From Isochrysis galbana (taxonomy: Eukaryota > Haptophyta > Isochrysidales > Isochrysidaceae), in assembly GCA_018136815.1 (NCBI GenBank), contig CM030931.1, forward strand, positions 2,657,801 through 2,721,800: DNA of 64,000 nt, read 5' to 3'. The notes beneath the pieces are model-generated. The model searched no databases and was not told where the DNA came from. It saw only the letters and a program-made list of their open reading frames with translations. The stretch's first letter is position 1; the number at the start of each line of letters is the position of its first letter. Positions 39,268 to 49,893 of this stretch are shown one piece after another. Made by a program: the position numbers and the translations under genes.

Positions 39268-42200
39268 TTAATGTCCAGAAGAGCTTAGACTCGAAGGTTT
39301 AGATGTGGTTTTGCCTACCTCTTCATCGCAGAGGAGTCGACCGTCTGCTCCTTCCTCTGCGTCAACAAACTCGCCGTCCACCAAAGCCCACTTTGAGCTG
39401 CAGGCAACGCATTCCGAATCGCAGTAGAGAGCGAAGAAGAGCTTGCCCTTGGGAACATTGCGAAGGTCAAACGCATCCACACGAAGCGCACGCGAGAGAG
39501 GATCTATCCGTCGGCATATCGCCGCACAGCCAAGCTCAAGCTTCCCATCAACAGGATGGACGCCAAGCCACATATCAGTAATCATCCTGTTGCGCCATGT
39601 CTTGGGGTCCATATTCACCCCGGTCAACTTCACCTCCACATTCATGGATTCAGAACGCATGTCGCTGATGACGATGTGGGCGTCGACATCTATGGGCAAT
39701 TTCATTGTTTTCGAATACTTGCGATCTACGATGCACACACGAAAGCGCAATGAGCTACACCGCATTGCTAGTCCAAATGAGTGCCGCATGCATGCATAGC
39801 GCCATGGCCAATAAGTCCGTCGTGATCGCTAGGATAATTTATGATGCATGGCATGCTCGTTTGTGCTCACGCCGAATGCAGTATTCAGCATCGTTCCTCG
39901 TGGGCAGCGCAATCAGCATAGCATGTTGCAAAAGCATCGCACCTTGGGAAAGAAACAAACCCATTGACGCGAGATCGCATGCCGCGCGGTTCTTGGCACG
40001 ACTTTCAATGGCTTGAGTCGGATGTTGAAGAGAGACAGAATCCTCAGACCCAACGTGACTGTGCAGGCCACTAGGCCCTCCTTGCGATATGCCGACCAGC
40101 GATCCAGATAGAAACCCGCTAGAGTTATGGCTTCGGCTATCTTGAACTCCGGCTGAATGTTGAAGTGCACGCCAGGGCTCGCGTCCAGCCACGCACTCTC
40201 TCATGATATTTGTCTCATCGTGTTGAATGATATATCTACGACCATCGGCAGCGATGTCAATCACTTGAGCAGTCACCCACGTGCCGTCGTCAGGCAAAAA
40301 AGCCTCGATACGTTGACCCCTCATAGGAACCTGCGCCTGATACCTATGCAACAGATGCACCTCATCACGACCCTGATGAGGAGCAAATGAGACGCACCCG
40401 AGTTGACTGAAGGCACCTTTGGAACCATCATTCCCTAGGTCACGCTTCGATGTACCGATGCTGTCATCATAGCAATCGGCACACTCGGCTGATGTCGAGA
40501 CGTTCGATTGGAGCAAGCCGTTGTGGGATGGTATTTGACCTTCGGGTTTCCGAATCCGACACGGGCCGCCAAGACCCATGTGATGGTATCCACGGACACA
40601 AAGCGGGTTTCGCAAACATTGTGATGGGAGGAAGTCAGTTGGAGTTATCGTCTTTGTACCACAGCGGCGCTCATGATTGGCGAGCGCTCCACGATTAGCA
40701 TGCGAACGGCCACAGAATTGGCAGGCGAATGATGGCTCCCTCTGCTTGTCTCTTGGTGCCGCATCTACGTCGTTGTCGTTGCCGCCTTTGTGGCTCCAAG
40801 GCCCGGTGTCTGCATTTGCGGGTGCGGTTGTAGGTCTTCCTAAAAGAGCCGGATAAGTCTCCTCCGCAAGCGTGACCTCAGCTTTGCCGAAAACGTTCTT
40901 TTCTGAACGCCCGTTGGATGACGCGTCATCCAACATTGTGCCACGTGCATAGATAACACACGTTCCATCCAAATCAACCAGCCAATATCCACAGCGTGAC
41001 TCCACAATCGTCCCATGATTCCCATAGTGAGGTCCGGGTTTCATCACTCGTACTGTCGATCCGATGTTGAAGATGGGTTTCCTGCTGCGACGAATTGCTT
41101 GCTCTGAGGAGCTGTGCTCTGAGGAGCTGTGATCAAAAATCATGAATTCAGAGAGGTCGCTTACCGGCGCGCTCTGCATAGGCATCAGGTCAGGCCTCCA
41201 ACCCCTCATAGTTGCAGCGACCGTGGGCGCGGAGCCTCTTCTCGCTTCTCGTAGATGATGCGGTTCGTGTCGGAACAATGGAGCAGAAGCACCGTGGTCG
41301 ACGCACCGCTCATTTCCACGTGCGCTTTCGGCCGGTCGCAATGCGTTCCCTGACGTCTGACCGGCCTCATTGCTCGCTATTGACAAGCCAGGGGAGCTGC
41401 GAGGGTTCGTCAGAGCCACGCCGTGAGTGTTGTCGTGAATCGTACCTGACTCACTAGCATCGCCAGGAACACAATGGATACTGCTTCGATCCGAGTCCGT
41501 TCGCTGCCGATCATCACTCTTATAGTCCCTGCTAGTAGAAGCATCATTGCTCGTAGAAGCAGCCACGCTCTCCCCGGAGCCAATCCGCGGACACTTCCGT
41601 GCTTCCAATACATGCATGATTTTCCGATCATGTCGTTCGGTATCTTTGTGTGGCCACCCTCTTATCGAGTCAGAGGTGGTGAATTCGCAATCACTGTTGT
41701 CGGACGCTGGAGTAGTGCATGCATCAACTGACACTTGCTGTTCAGCGCCGTGTTGTGCTCTGGAGACGATCTCCCCAAGGCAGTTGGTGTGAGAGCCAGT
41801 GGTTGCTTCAAAGCTATCGCTCTCTTGGTGAACAGGCTCCTGGCGCCCATGCCCATGCTGCTCTGCGTGTCGCGCGTAGCCGCTTCGTCGTGCAAGGGTT
41901 GCGAGTGACTCTCCAGCCTCTACTGACTGGGCAAGGGCGTGTTGTCGCCCTGCACCTAATATGCGCTCCCCCAAGATGTGCAGTGCTTTCGACTGCGTGC
42001 CCGGCTGACGGCGACGCGTACGATCATCCATCCCGTCCCGAAGGTTAATATTTCTTTTCCTCTTCCCCAGCATCTCCTCGCCGTCGTTTGCCTGCGTTCC
42101 GTGAGACGAGCTGCTCTCGTTTGAGATGTTATCGTTAGCATAAGCATCACATGATGCCAGTGCAGGCTGCGTTGCGCCTGTAGCACTTGAGGAGGAGGCT

Positions 42201-43075
42201 CCCTGGAGGAGCGTCACACCCTGATGATACATGGCATGGGAGTTTTCCGGGGCTAAAGCAGATGGGCGTGTCTCAGGAGCGATAAAGGTCCGTTGACATG
42301 GTGTGCTGGAAACCCAGCGCATCTTCTGGTGGACATCGGCAACATTCTTGTCAGGAAGAACAATCTGCTCAGAGTCATTGCTGGAGTTCTGGCAGCCAGG
42401 AGAGCCTACACGAAAGGAACCATAAGTGGTACAATCCGAGAGCCGGTCGGTAGATGCATCGGGTGAAGCATCGAGGGCGCGCGGTGAGCAAAACAACTTG
42501 CCAGCTGTGTCAGAGACGGACATCTCATCAGACTGTTTCCTACCTTCAGTCATCTCCATAGAACTCGAAAGGGCCTCACGGTGGCAATGATCACTCATCT
42601 CTTGGAGTGCACAGCCATGAGAAGATCCTTGGTGAAAACGACAAAGACCACTCCGGCTCGAAGCTCCGATGGCATATGCCTCCCAGCCGCGCGCATATTC
42701 CACGTTGCCATGCCCTACGGCATGCCTATTGCCGCCCATGTGAGACGTCCTGCTGCTGTCGTGGTTCATCAGGGTTTCTTCCTCGTTGATGTGATGGCGC
42801 AAGGAATGGCGGCCCCTTGCGGTCGGTTCCCGTAGGCTAATCTTGGCTTCCTCCCCACTCGTCCACTCCCCATGGCGCGGGCTGCCCATGCTCACCCCCT
42901 CCTGGGCCTCTTCCTGACACCCCACGCTTCCCCGTCTTCTTGCCCCCCCCCCCCCCCCCCCCTTCGCCCCCGCCCTCGCCTCCACCCCCCGCCCCCGCCC
43001 CCCCTTTCCCCGCGGATCGGTGCGTCGCCTCAATCCGCGCGGGGGAAAGAGTCTCAAACCGGTGTGCGTGTGCAC
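39268..43075 (-). CDS. Large disordered protein with KOW-, C2H2- and Tudor-like modules
   Basis: Two exons, 43075-39943 and 39725-39268, joined by a 217-bp GT-AG intron (phase 1, G|AT restores Asp); 1196 residues. The first ~640 residues are Ser/His/Asp/Arg-rich and disordered, with an N-terminal Gly/Arg patch (partly from C-runs in the DNA; an internal Met is a possible start) and a GKRKRN basic motif near residue 340. Then come a KOW/SH3-like module at ~664-715 (IGSTVRVMKPGPHYGNHGTI, YWLVDLDGTCVIYARGTMLD), a C2H2 zinc finger at ~783-805 (CQFCGRSHANRGALANHERR) and a Tudor-like module at ~918-960 (RGQRIEAFLPDDGTWVTAQV, RRYIIQHDETN). Exon 2 encodes a folded ~150-residue C-terminal domain (MKLPIDVDAHIVISDM, WLGVHPVDGKLELGCAAICR, GKLFFALYCDSECVACSSKW). 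A nuclear, chromatin- or transcription-linked role is inferred from the modules only. Confidence 0.72.
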
Positions 43076-43833
43076 GGTTCATCAAACGAGAGGGATCACT
43101 GAGAAGCGCGAGAACAACCACGTAAGACCGCTTCAGCGCGGACAGTCCCCTAGGAAACGTCGCAGCCACGCGAGCACGGTCTTGGAGAGGAGCCGAGCTC
43201 CCGCGGTAGCTCCCCCCCTCTGGCCATGTCACTCCTTACCATGGAGAGCCTTTCTGTTTTCAAAATCTGCAGGCCACAATCAGTCGCCTCTGAGATTTGG
43301 AGTTTCTTCTCAATATTTTTTGACTTTTGAAATCCTGTCATGTAAGCCGTGTCACTCTTACCATCGAAGTTTTTTTTTCCTTCTCTGTTGAACCCAGACT
43401 GCGGTGCCCGCCTGCGTGGGCGATGTCCAGAGGGACCCTAGGCGATGTGGAAACGGGGGTACAATCATGCCCGCATGAAGCCTGATGGCCTCACGGCATG
43501 GCACCGCGCGCTCCCATACCAACTCGATTCGCGGCGCGCGCATTCAGGACCCCGCACGAGCAGTTCCAAATTGTGCGCATTTCTCCGAAATTGTTTGATG
43601 CTCTGTTGACGTCCGCATTGCCTTTTCCTAGACATCCGCATTGCCCTATCCTAGACACAGGTTCTAGGGAAGCGCACATATCGGAGACATGGGGCCTAGG
43701 AGCGCTGCATAAACCTCATTCGAAAATTATGGCTGTTTCTCGTCCCATCCTGCGCAGTATGTGGCTCATACTGGCTTTTGTCACACCGCACTCAACGCAG
43801 GAGCAGGCCATACATCTTTGGGTCTGTAAGTGT
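43076..43833. other. Intergenic, promoter side of the KOW/C2H2 gene
   Basis: A phrase containing GACATCCGCATTGCC / CCTAGACA is tandemly repeated at 43605-43660. No gene recognised; a 145-codon plus-strand frame at 43498-43932 lacks any known domain. Confidence 0.4.
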
Positions 43834-43879
43834 CCGAGCTGCATCGGCCCCCTCGAGGAGGGCGGTCGATGCAGCTCGG
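43834..43879. repeat. 46-nt near-perfect palindrome (hairpin)
   Basis: Arms CCGAGCTGCATCG and CGATGCAGCTCGG are perfect 13-bp reverse complements. The central 20 nt (GCCCCCTCGAGGAGGGCGGT) can itself pair around CTCGAG. It is directly preceded by GGTCTGTAAGTGT, which resembles a 5' splice site. Confidence 0.85.
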
Positions 43880-43949
43880 TCTCCAATACATTGGCTCGCC
43901 CGGTTGGCGCGGTCAGGTGGGTCGCCTATTAGGTGAGCACCGTGCGCGC

Positions 43950-44430
43950 ACTTGTCCTCCGCCCTACTGAACGCCCCCTCTGCTTCCTCTCCTTTCTCTT
44001 CTCCCTTTTGACAACACCACCCTCTCTCCATTCTGTTCCACGTCAGAGAATCCGCACTGATATCTTGATCTCTCTGCCACCGTGCTCAATCCTGCACTTT
44101 TCTCCTTCCCTCTCTCCGTCTTCCACCTGTCTCGTCCTCATTTCATCTGTTTTCTCCCCCCCCCTACTTCACCCTCTACTTCGCTCACTTCCCCCACGGT
44201 CTCTCTCTCCCCCTCCCTCCACCCCTTCCTTCCCCTTCCCTCTCTCTCGCTTGTTTGTTCCTTCGTATCCTAGCTTCTCTCCCTCCCTCGGCCTCACGTA
44301 AACTACGTCTCTACCTCACCCCACCTCCGCCTTCCCCCTTCCCCCTCCGCTTTCCCCTTCACCCTCGCCCCCACCCTCCAATTTTCACTCTTACCCTCAC
44401 CCTTACTCTCACCGACCTTCACACTCAATC
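43950..44430. repeat. Polypyrimidine (CT-rich) tract
   Basis: About 480 bp of TCCCT/CTCTC/CCTTCC units with few purines, ending in CTTACCCTCACC-type repeats. Open frames are compositional. Confidence 0.9.
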
Positions 44431-46708
44431 TTACTCTCAGGGCGATCAAAGACTGATCTCAGCTAGCAGTACTACCGTTCTCCATTTGGGCGTGGGGCTG
44501 TAGGGCTGCAGACTTTTGACCGTTAGCTAAAAAGCACCAACAATAGCTTCCTCGGGGCCACCATGCTTCCTCGCTTTGCCTTCTATGCACTCTGCTCATT
44601 GGTGCTCTCTTCGCATGCTCACTCAATTACATCTGTACAAATACTCTCCTAAGGCTCCCTCTTGGCTCTCCTTATATCTGTCCGTGCGGTGCGGAGTGGC
44701 TCAAGTGGTAGTGGTAGTGGCTCGCAGTAACGGCTGTGGCGAAGTGTGACGTGTGCGGTGCGTGCAGAGAGAGAGGCGGCTGAAAGGCTAGAAGGAGAAA
44801 TGGCGAATGAATAAAGGTTAGCAAAAGAGGTCAAGCGGTACAAAGTGACAGCGAGCTTGACCGTCACCTCGCCGTCGGCCTCATAGCGAGCGCCACTCAC
44901 CACTCACCTTCCGTGCCGTCAATTGTCCCCCTTCCTCCAACGACGACGCCAGCCCACCACGACGATACGGCGCACACCCTGCGCGACGCGGCGCGCTGCC
45001 GGCCCGCCCAGGTCCCTGGAAACGCGGACCTCGAAACGTCTCGACGCGAAAGCCGAAAGCCGAAAGCCCTCTCTCCTCTCTCCTTTTCCTTGCGCTTCGT
45101 AGTTTCTAGTTCTATTTCTCCAAGACGCCTTACACGCGCCTTACTTTCCCACACCAATACCAATAGCCAATTGGAATAATGAATCTTAGCAGTCTCGCCG
45201 TGCATGCGGCCCTGGACCCACTATTTTCACGCACGCGTTCTAAACCCCCCTCCCCCGGCCCTTCCCTCCCCGCCATCCGCCATCTGGCATCTGGCCACTC
45301 CCCCCGGGCACTGCTGCAAGGGGCGATAGATAGGCGATAGGTACGCAGGGAGAGGCGGAGAGAAAGAGAAAGAGGGGCACTCACCCAGATGGGGCACTCG
45401 TCCAACAATGGATCGAGCAGCGATCAACAGGGCCAGCTCGCGCGAGCGCGCGCGAGCGAGGCGAAGCAATGCGGGCAAGGGGTGCAAACAAGGATCAATG
45501 GGATCCATTCCCATTCCCTCCCGGCAGCAGGGGGCCCAGAGGGACCAGCTCTCCCAGAGGAGGAGAGAGAGAGGGAGAGAAGAGGGCTCGCTACCATGCG
45601 TCGCCATGCAGCCATGCAGCCCAAAGCGACTGCGCGAGCGCGCGCAGCTCGCGGCGGTCCGCGAGAGTCGGCTCAGCAAGCCCAGCCCTACCCCTCTACC
45701 TGGGTGGGAGCTCCATATCGCCGGTGGCCCGCAGCGCGAGCCCCGGCGGCGGTGTGAGAGCGGCGCGCCGCACCGCCATCGCGCTACGCCATCACAAGAT
45801 GATTAAAAGATACCTAGGGGACCACTGCCACGCAAGGCACACTAATGGTATAGAACCACAAGCGACACCAGACACCCTGTGATACGAAAATAATATGGAG
45901 GGTGCTCAAAATCGACCCAAAGGCGCATAAAGGGGGGGTTATAATTTCTCCCGTATTCGGGTGGTGTACCGGGACTTTTGATGGCCCGCACCTTCAAGAT
46001 GAGCGAGGGGAATATCAACCTCTTGATTTTCCAAACTGCTCTAGGCGGACATGCCTGACTAGAGGTAGAGGCTGCGACCTCGCGACCTCAGGTTTGGTTG
46101 CTTTCTTGACAAAATACCCGTATAAAGGATGGTATAAGTTCTACTTGCATGGCCCCCCCCGCCCCCCCTCTCCCTCTCCATCCCCCCCCCCTCATCTTCC
46201 CTGCTCTCCTCCCGGGGATCCAATTTACCCCCCCTCCTCCCCTGTTCCCCCCAAACAAAGGAGGATGTGGAGGGTTCACTTCTACTTCTTCGCTTGAGGC
46301 GCGGCTTTTTGCAACATCGCTCCGCCTCCTCGGTAAGTGACATCTTGTCCGTCATGCCGTCATGGAGAATCGGAATAACTTATTCTTATTTATTCACTTT
46401 CGAAAGCGCTAGAAGGGGATGGATGTACTGCGCGACGGCAGCTCCAAGCCCAATCCTGATTCCTTTGACGCCCACCAACGCGGTCGCCACTACGACTACA
46501 AGAGTGAAGAAGGCGCAACTATGACCTATGAGAAAGAGGAAAGAGGACAATGAGCAATGAGGACGCCTACCATTTGAAATCCATTTCTATCGGTCGGAGT
46601 ACTTCGTAGTAGTCGTCTGAGATGTTGGGACGAATGTAAACCCACATGGCGTGCCCACCCTGCTGTATGCGCAACAAAAAAAAGTGATAGACCCACGAAA
46701 CCCACTTG
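44431..46708. other. Intergenic, no convincing gene
   Basis: 44640-44900 has a minus-strand frame with plausible text (GARYEADGEVTVKLAVTLYR) next to a GTGAGTG donor-like motif, but it is too short to assign. 45400-45760 is purine/GCGCGA-rich simple sequence. 46140-46260 is C-rich. A phrase GCGGCC(C/G)TGGAC...TTTCACGCA near 45207 also occurs near 16205. Confidence 0.35.
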
Positions 46709-47059
46709 TTACTTCTTCTTCAGCGCGGCGTTCAGGTAGGCGCAACACGAGGGCGCGCGAACGCTCTCGGCGCCGGGAGGCTTCCTCTCCACGCGCCTCA
46801 GGATGGCGCGGTCGCCTGAGGCTCGCTTTGCATTCGCTACGGCGGATCGCTTGAACACGGTCCTCAGCACGACAACCACAACGATCACGATCACGACGAA
46901 CGCAAAGATCTCGCCAGTGACCAGGAAACCGAGCGACGGTACTTTTTTGACTATGGAGTGGATCAACCAAGAAACCGAGCAGCAGTACTTTTTTGAATAT
47001 GGAGTGGATCTGTGGCGCGATGCCCAATGAAAACCTCCAGGTGGGCCACCTGCCACCAC
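46709..47059 (-). CDS. Possible small single-pass membrane protein
   Basis: A minus-strand frame of up to 116 residues. Its C-terminal ~83 residues contain a strong transmembrane segment (LGFLVTGEIFAFVVIVIVVV) followed by a basic stretch (LRTVFKRS) and a Lys-ending tail (AALKKK). The upstream half overlaps a ~58-bp tandem duplication (GGAGTGGATC...AACCGAGC at 46915-47010), so the true start is uncertain, perhaps in an upstream exon. No family recognised; AALKKK-type tails are dilysine-like ER-retention signals (inference). Confidence 0.4.
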   Translation of the reverse strand: MVAGGPPGGFHWASRHRSTPYSKKYCCSVSWLIHSIVKKVPSLGFLVTGEIFAFVVIVIVVVVVLRTVFKRSAVANAKRASGDRAILRRVERKPPGAESVRAPSCCAYLNAALKKK

Positions 47060-47936
47060 GAAAATCTTCGCCGAGAAATGGTGCGAATCGACCCCCCTCT
47101 CCCCCCCCAGTCACGAGGTCGCGCCCGCGGGGGATCGGTCCCTTGTTATCTCAGCTGCATTTGGCATTTGATTCCCGCCCGATGCAGCGCTGTGTCGGGC
47201 TGCCGACAGTCCGACCGCCCCTGACCCTCTGGCGTCGTTGCCCGCGCAGCCCACCCAGCTTCTCACAGCGCGCGCACGCGGCTTCCCTGGCTACCAGAGG
47301 CCCCACCCCGACCATCCCGACCCGCCCCTCGCAGGATTCGCCCTCTCTCGAATTCGGCATCGAGATCTAGGATCAGCTCACCAACGAGGCCGTCCACGCG
47401 TGGCTGATGAGCCTCCGCATTGAGGCTGCCCTCGCGGCCCTCCTCTCTCTGACAGTGCCAGATGCGGCGCCAAACGATGAGGCGAGACCCGTGGGTGGCC
47501 TCAGGTCGGGCCACGTCGTGGCGCTCTACGCCGCTGCGAGCAGGAAAGCCATAGATCTTGCCAGAGCGCATCTGGCGGGAACCCACCACCCAGAGCAGAA
47601 GTCATCTTCTGCCGCTTGGTGGTGGGCTTGGCAGGCGGTATTACAAATTAGCTAATACTACCGATGACGCGCGACGGCGCAACGAAAGCGCTCCGTGCAC
47701 GCGGAGCGCGCGCAGCCAAGGTGCACTCCAAGGTCTTGGCAATACTTGACATGCAAGTCAAGGAGAGCCACAGACCGCGGAGCCGACGCGGCGTCCGTCG
47801 ACCTCCGGTGGGCAGCTGAGTCAGAGAACCTTTGGCAGTCCGCCGCTAAACCTTTGAGCATCGGCAAAAACGGCGGCGGCGACGGGCCAGTGAGTGAGGG
47901 CGGCGGCGGCGGTGCTCCCTCGGCGATGTCAAACGT
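47060..47936. other. Intergenic; broken coding-like piece at 47240-47655
   Basis: The plus strand reads QDSPSLEFGIEI, stop, DQLTNEAVHAWLMSLRIEAA, LAALLSLTVPDAAPNDEARP, GGLRSGHVVALYAAASRKAI in one frame across a TAG at 47368, as expected of a dead transposon or gene fragment. 47860-47935 is GGC-rich. No family recognised. Confidence 0.35.
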
Positions 47937-49325
47937 CGATGTTCAAAGGGCTTCAGGGATTCGGCGCGCGTCCTGCTCGATTGGCGTGACTGTCCGGGTG
48001 GCCCCTGTGTATTTGACGTCCGGTGTGCCCTCTCATCCGGATGGATCGTCGAAATGGGGCACGCAGCGCGGCCGGCATCGGTTCGAAATTGGGCTCTCCG
48101 GGGCTTCCTCCACTGCGTCAGACATCCACGTTCAATGAGCTCCGCGGGTGGCTGATTGCGACGAGGTTTCGGCGCGCGTCCTGCCCGATTGGCGTGACTG
48201 TCCGGGTAGCCCCTGTGTATTTGATGTCTGGCGGGGTCCCTCATCCGGATGGATCGTCGAAATGGGGCACGCAGCGCGGCCGGCATCGGTTCGAAATTGG
48301 GCTCTCCGGGGCTTCCTCCACTGCGTCAGACATCCACGTTCAATGAGCTCCGCGGGTGGCTGATTGCGACGAGGTTTCGGCGCGCGTCCTGCCCGATTGG
48401 CGTGACTGTCCGGGTAGCCCCTGTGTATTTGATGTCTGGCGGGGTCCCTCATCCGGATGGATCGTCGAAATGGGGCACGCAGCGCGGCCGGCATCGGTTC
48501 GAAATTGGGCTCTCCGGGCCTTCCTCCACTGCGTCAGACACCCACGTTCAATGGGCTCCGCGGGTGGCTGATTGCGACGAGGTTTCGGCGCGCGTCCTGC
48601 CCGATTGGCGTGACTGTCCGGGTGGTCCCGTGTATTTGATGTCTGGCGGGGTCCCTCATCCGGATGGATCGTCGAAATGGGGCACGCAGCGCGGCCGGCA
48701 TCGGTTCGAAATTGGGCTCTCCGGGCCTCCCTGGACGACGGCTCTACGTTCAATGGGCTCCGCGGATGGCCGATTGCGACGAGAATTCGACGCGCGTCCT
48801 GCCCGATTGGCGTGACTGTCCGGGTGGCCCCTGTGTATTTGACGTCCGGTGTGCCCTCTCATCCAGATGGATCGTCGAAATGGGGCACGCAGCGCGCTCG
48901 GCATCGATTTGAAGTTGGGCTCTCCGGGCCTCTCCGGGCGACGGCTCTACGTTCAATGGACTCCGCGGATGGCCAATTTCGACGAGGATTCGGCGCGTGT
49001 CCTGCTCGATTGGCGTGACTGTCCGGGTAGTTCATTGTATTTGACGTCTGATGTGCCCTCTCATCCAGATGGATCGTCGAAATCGGGTACGCAGCGCGCC
49101 CGGCATCGATTTGAAGTTGGGCTCTCCGGGCCTCCCTGGGCGACGCCTCAACGTTCAATGGGCTCCGCGAATGGCCGATTTCGACGAGAAGTCGACGCGC
49201 GTACTGCCCGATTGGCGTGATTGTCCGGGTGGCCCCTGTGTACTTGACGTCTGGCGGGGCCCCTCATCCGGATGGATCGCCGAAATCGGGCACGCACCGC
49301 GCCCGGTCTCGATTTGAAGTTGAGC
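47937..49325 (+). repeat. 208-bp tandem satellite, about 6.7 units
   Basis: The anchor ATGGATCG recurs at 48041, 48249, 48457, 48664, 48867, 49069 and 49272, spacing 208, 208, 207, 203, 202, 203. Units 2-4 are nearly identical; units 5-7 are more diverged and 5-6 bp shorter. Each has GATTGGCGTGACTGTCCGGG, CCTGTGTATTTG, CATCCGGATGGATCG, GGCACGCAGCGC, GGTTCGAAATTGGG and ACGTTCAATG blocks. Two variants of one block alternate (GACGTCCGGTGTGCCCTC versus GATGTCTGGCGGGGTCCC). Long frames run through the array on both strands but shift phase each unit, so they are not evidence of coding. Confidence 0.95.
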
Positions 49326-49893
49326 TTTTGATGCCTTTTGCGACTTTAGCATCTTTTGTCAGTATTTGGTGACGTTTTGTTGGGGGGGGGGGGCAGGGTC
49401 TGGGTCGCAGTGAACCCTGAATGTGTGCCTGTTAGGTCTATTGGAAGCTTTCTACTGAAAAAAAACCTCAAATCTCCTCAACCATGAGATGGTGATTTTT
49501 ATACCTCTAATATCAAATATAAATATAAAACCCCCTTTGACCGCCCTATAACGCCTGAGGTTTTAGTCTCTTGCCTGCTGGCGGGGGCGAAAGGCGCCCG
49601 GGGGCACGTGGGGGTGTAGAAAGCGTGCGTGAGAGTAGTAGGGCCCAAGACCGCGTGCGCAGTGAAATTATTATGAAATTTAGGACGTCGCGCCATTACA
49701 ACAATCCCCTTATGCCTACCGCAACTCACAGCACGTTCGATTCAAGTACAGGACTCAAGGTCAGCGAAGAAGTACGCATAGTGGCGAGAATTGTGAGCAA
49801 ATAACATCTTGCCGCCCACTACACAATCAATGAATGGTCGCAAATACAAAGAAGTCGAGGAGTCATCACATTTCTCACCGAGGCCGACAGTCC
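49326..49893. other. 3' flank of the fibronectin-III gene, no gene seen
   Basis: A G-run at 49381-49393 and an A-run near 49460. AT-richer than its surroundings. No recognisable feature. Confidence 0.45.

Noticed and set aside
39913-40170. Alternative frame (EFKIAEAITLAGFYLDRWSA...) within the KOW/C2H2 gene
   Set aside because: It reads well by eye, but the other frame splices exactly in phase to the C-terminal exon, so the alternative is probably fortuitous.
48023-49317. Overlapping 60-190 codon frames across the satellite
   Set aside because: The unit length is not a multiple of three and the frames shift each unit; they reflect stop-poor repeat sequence, not proteins.
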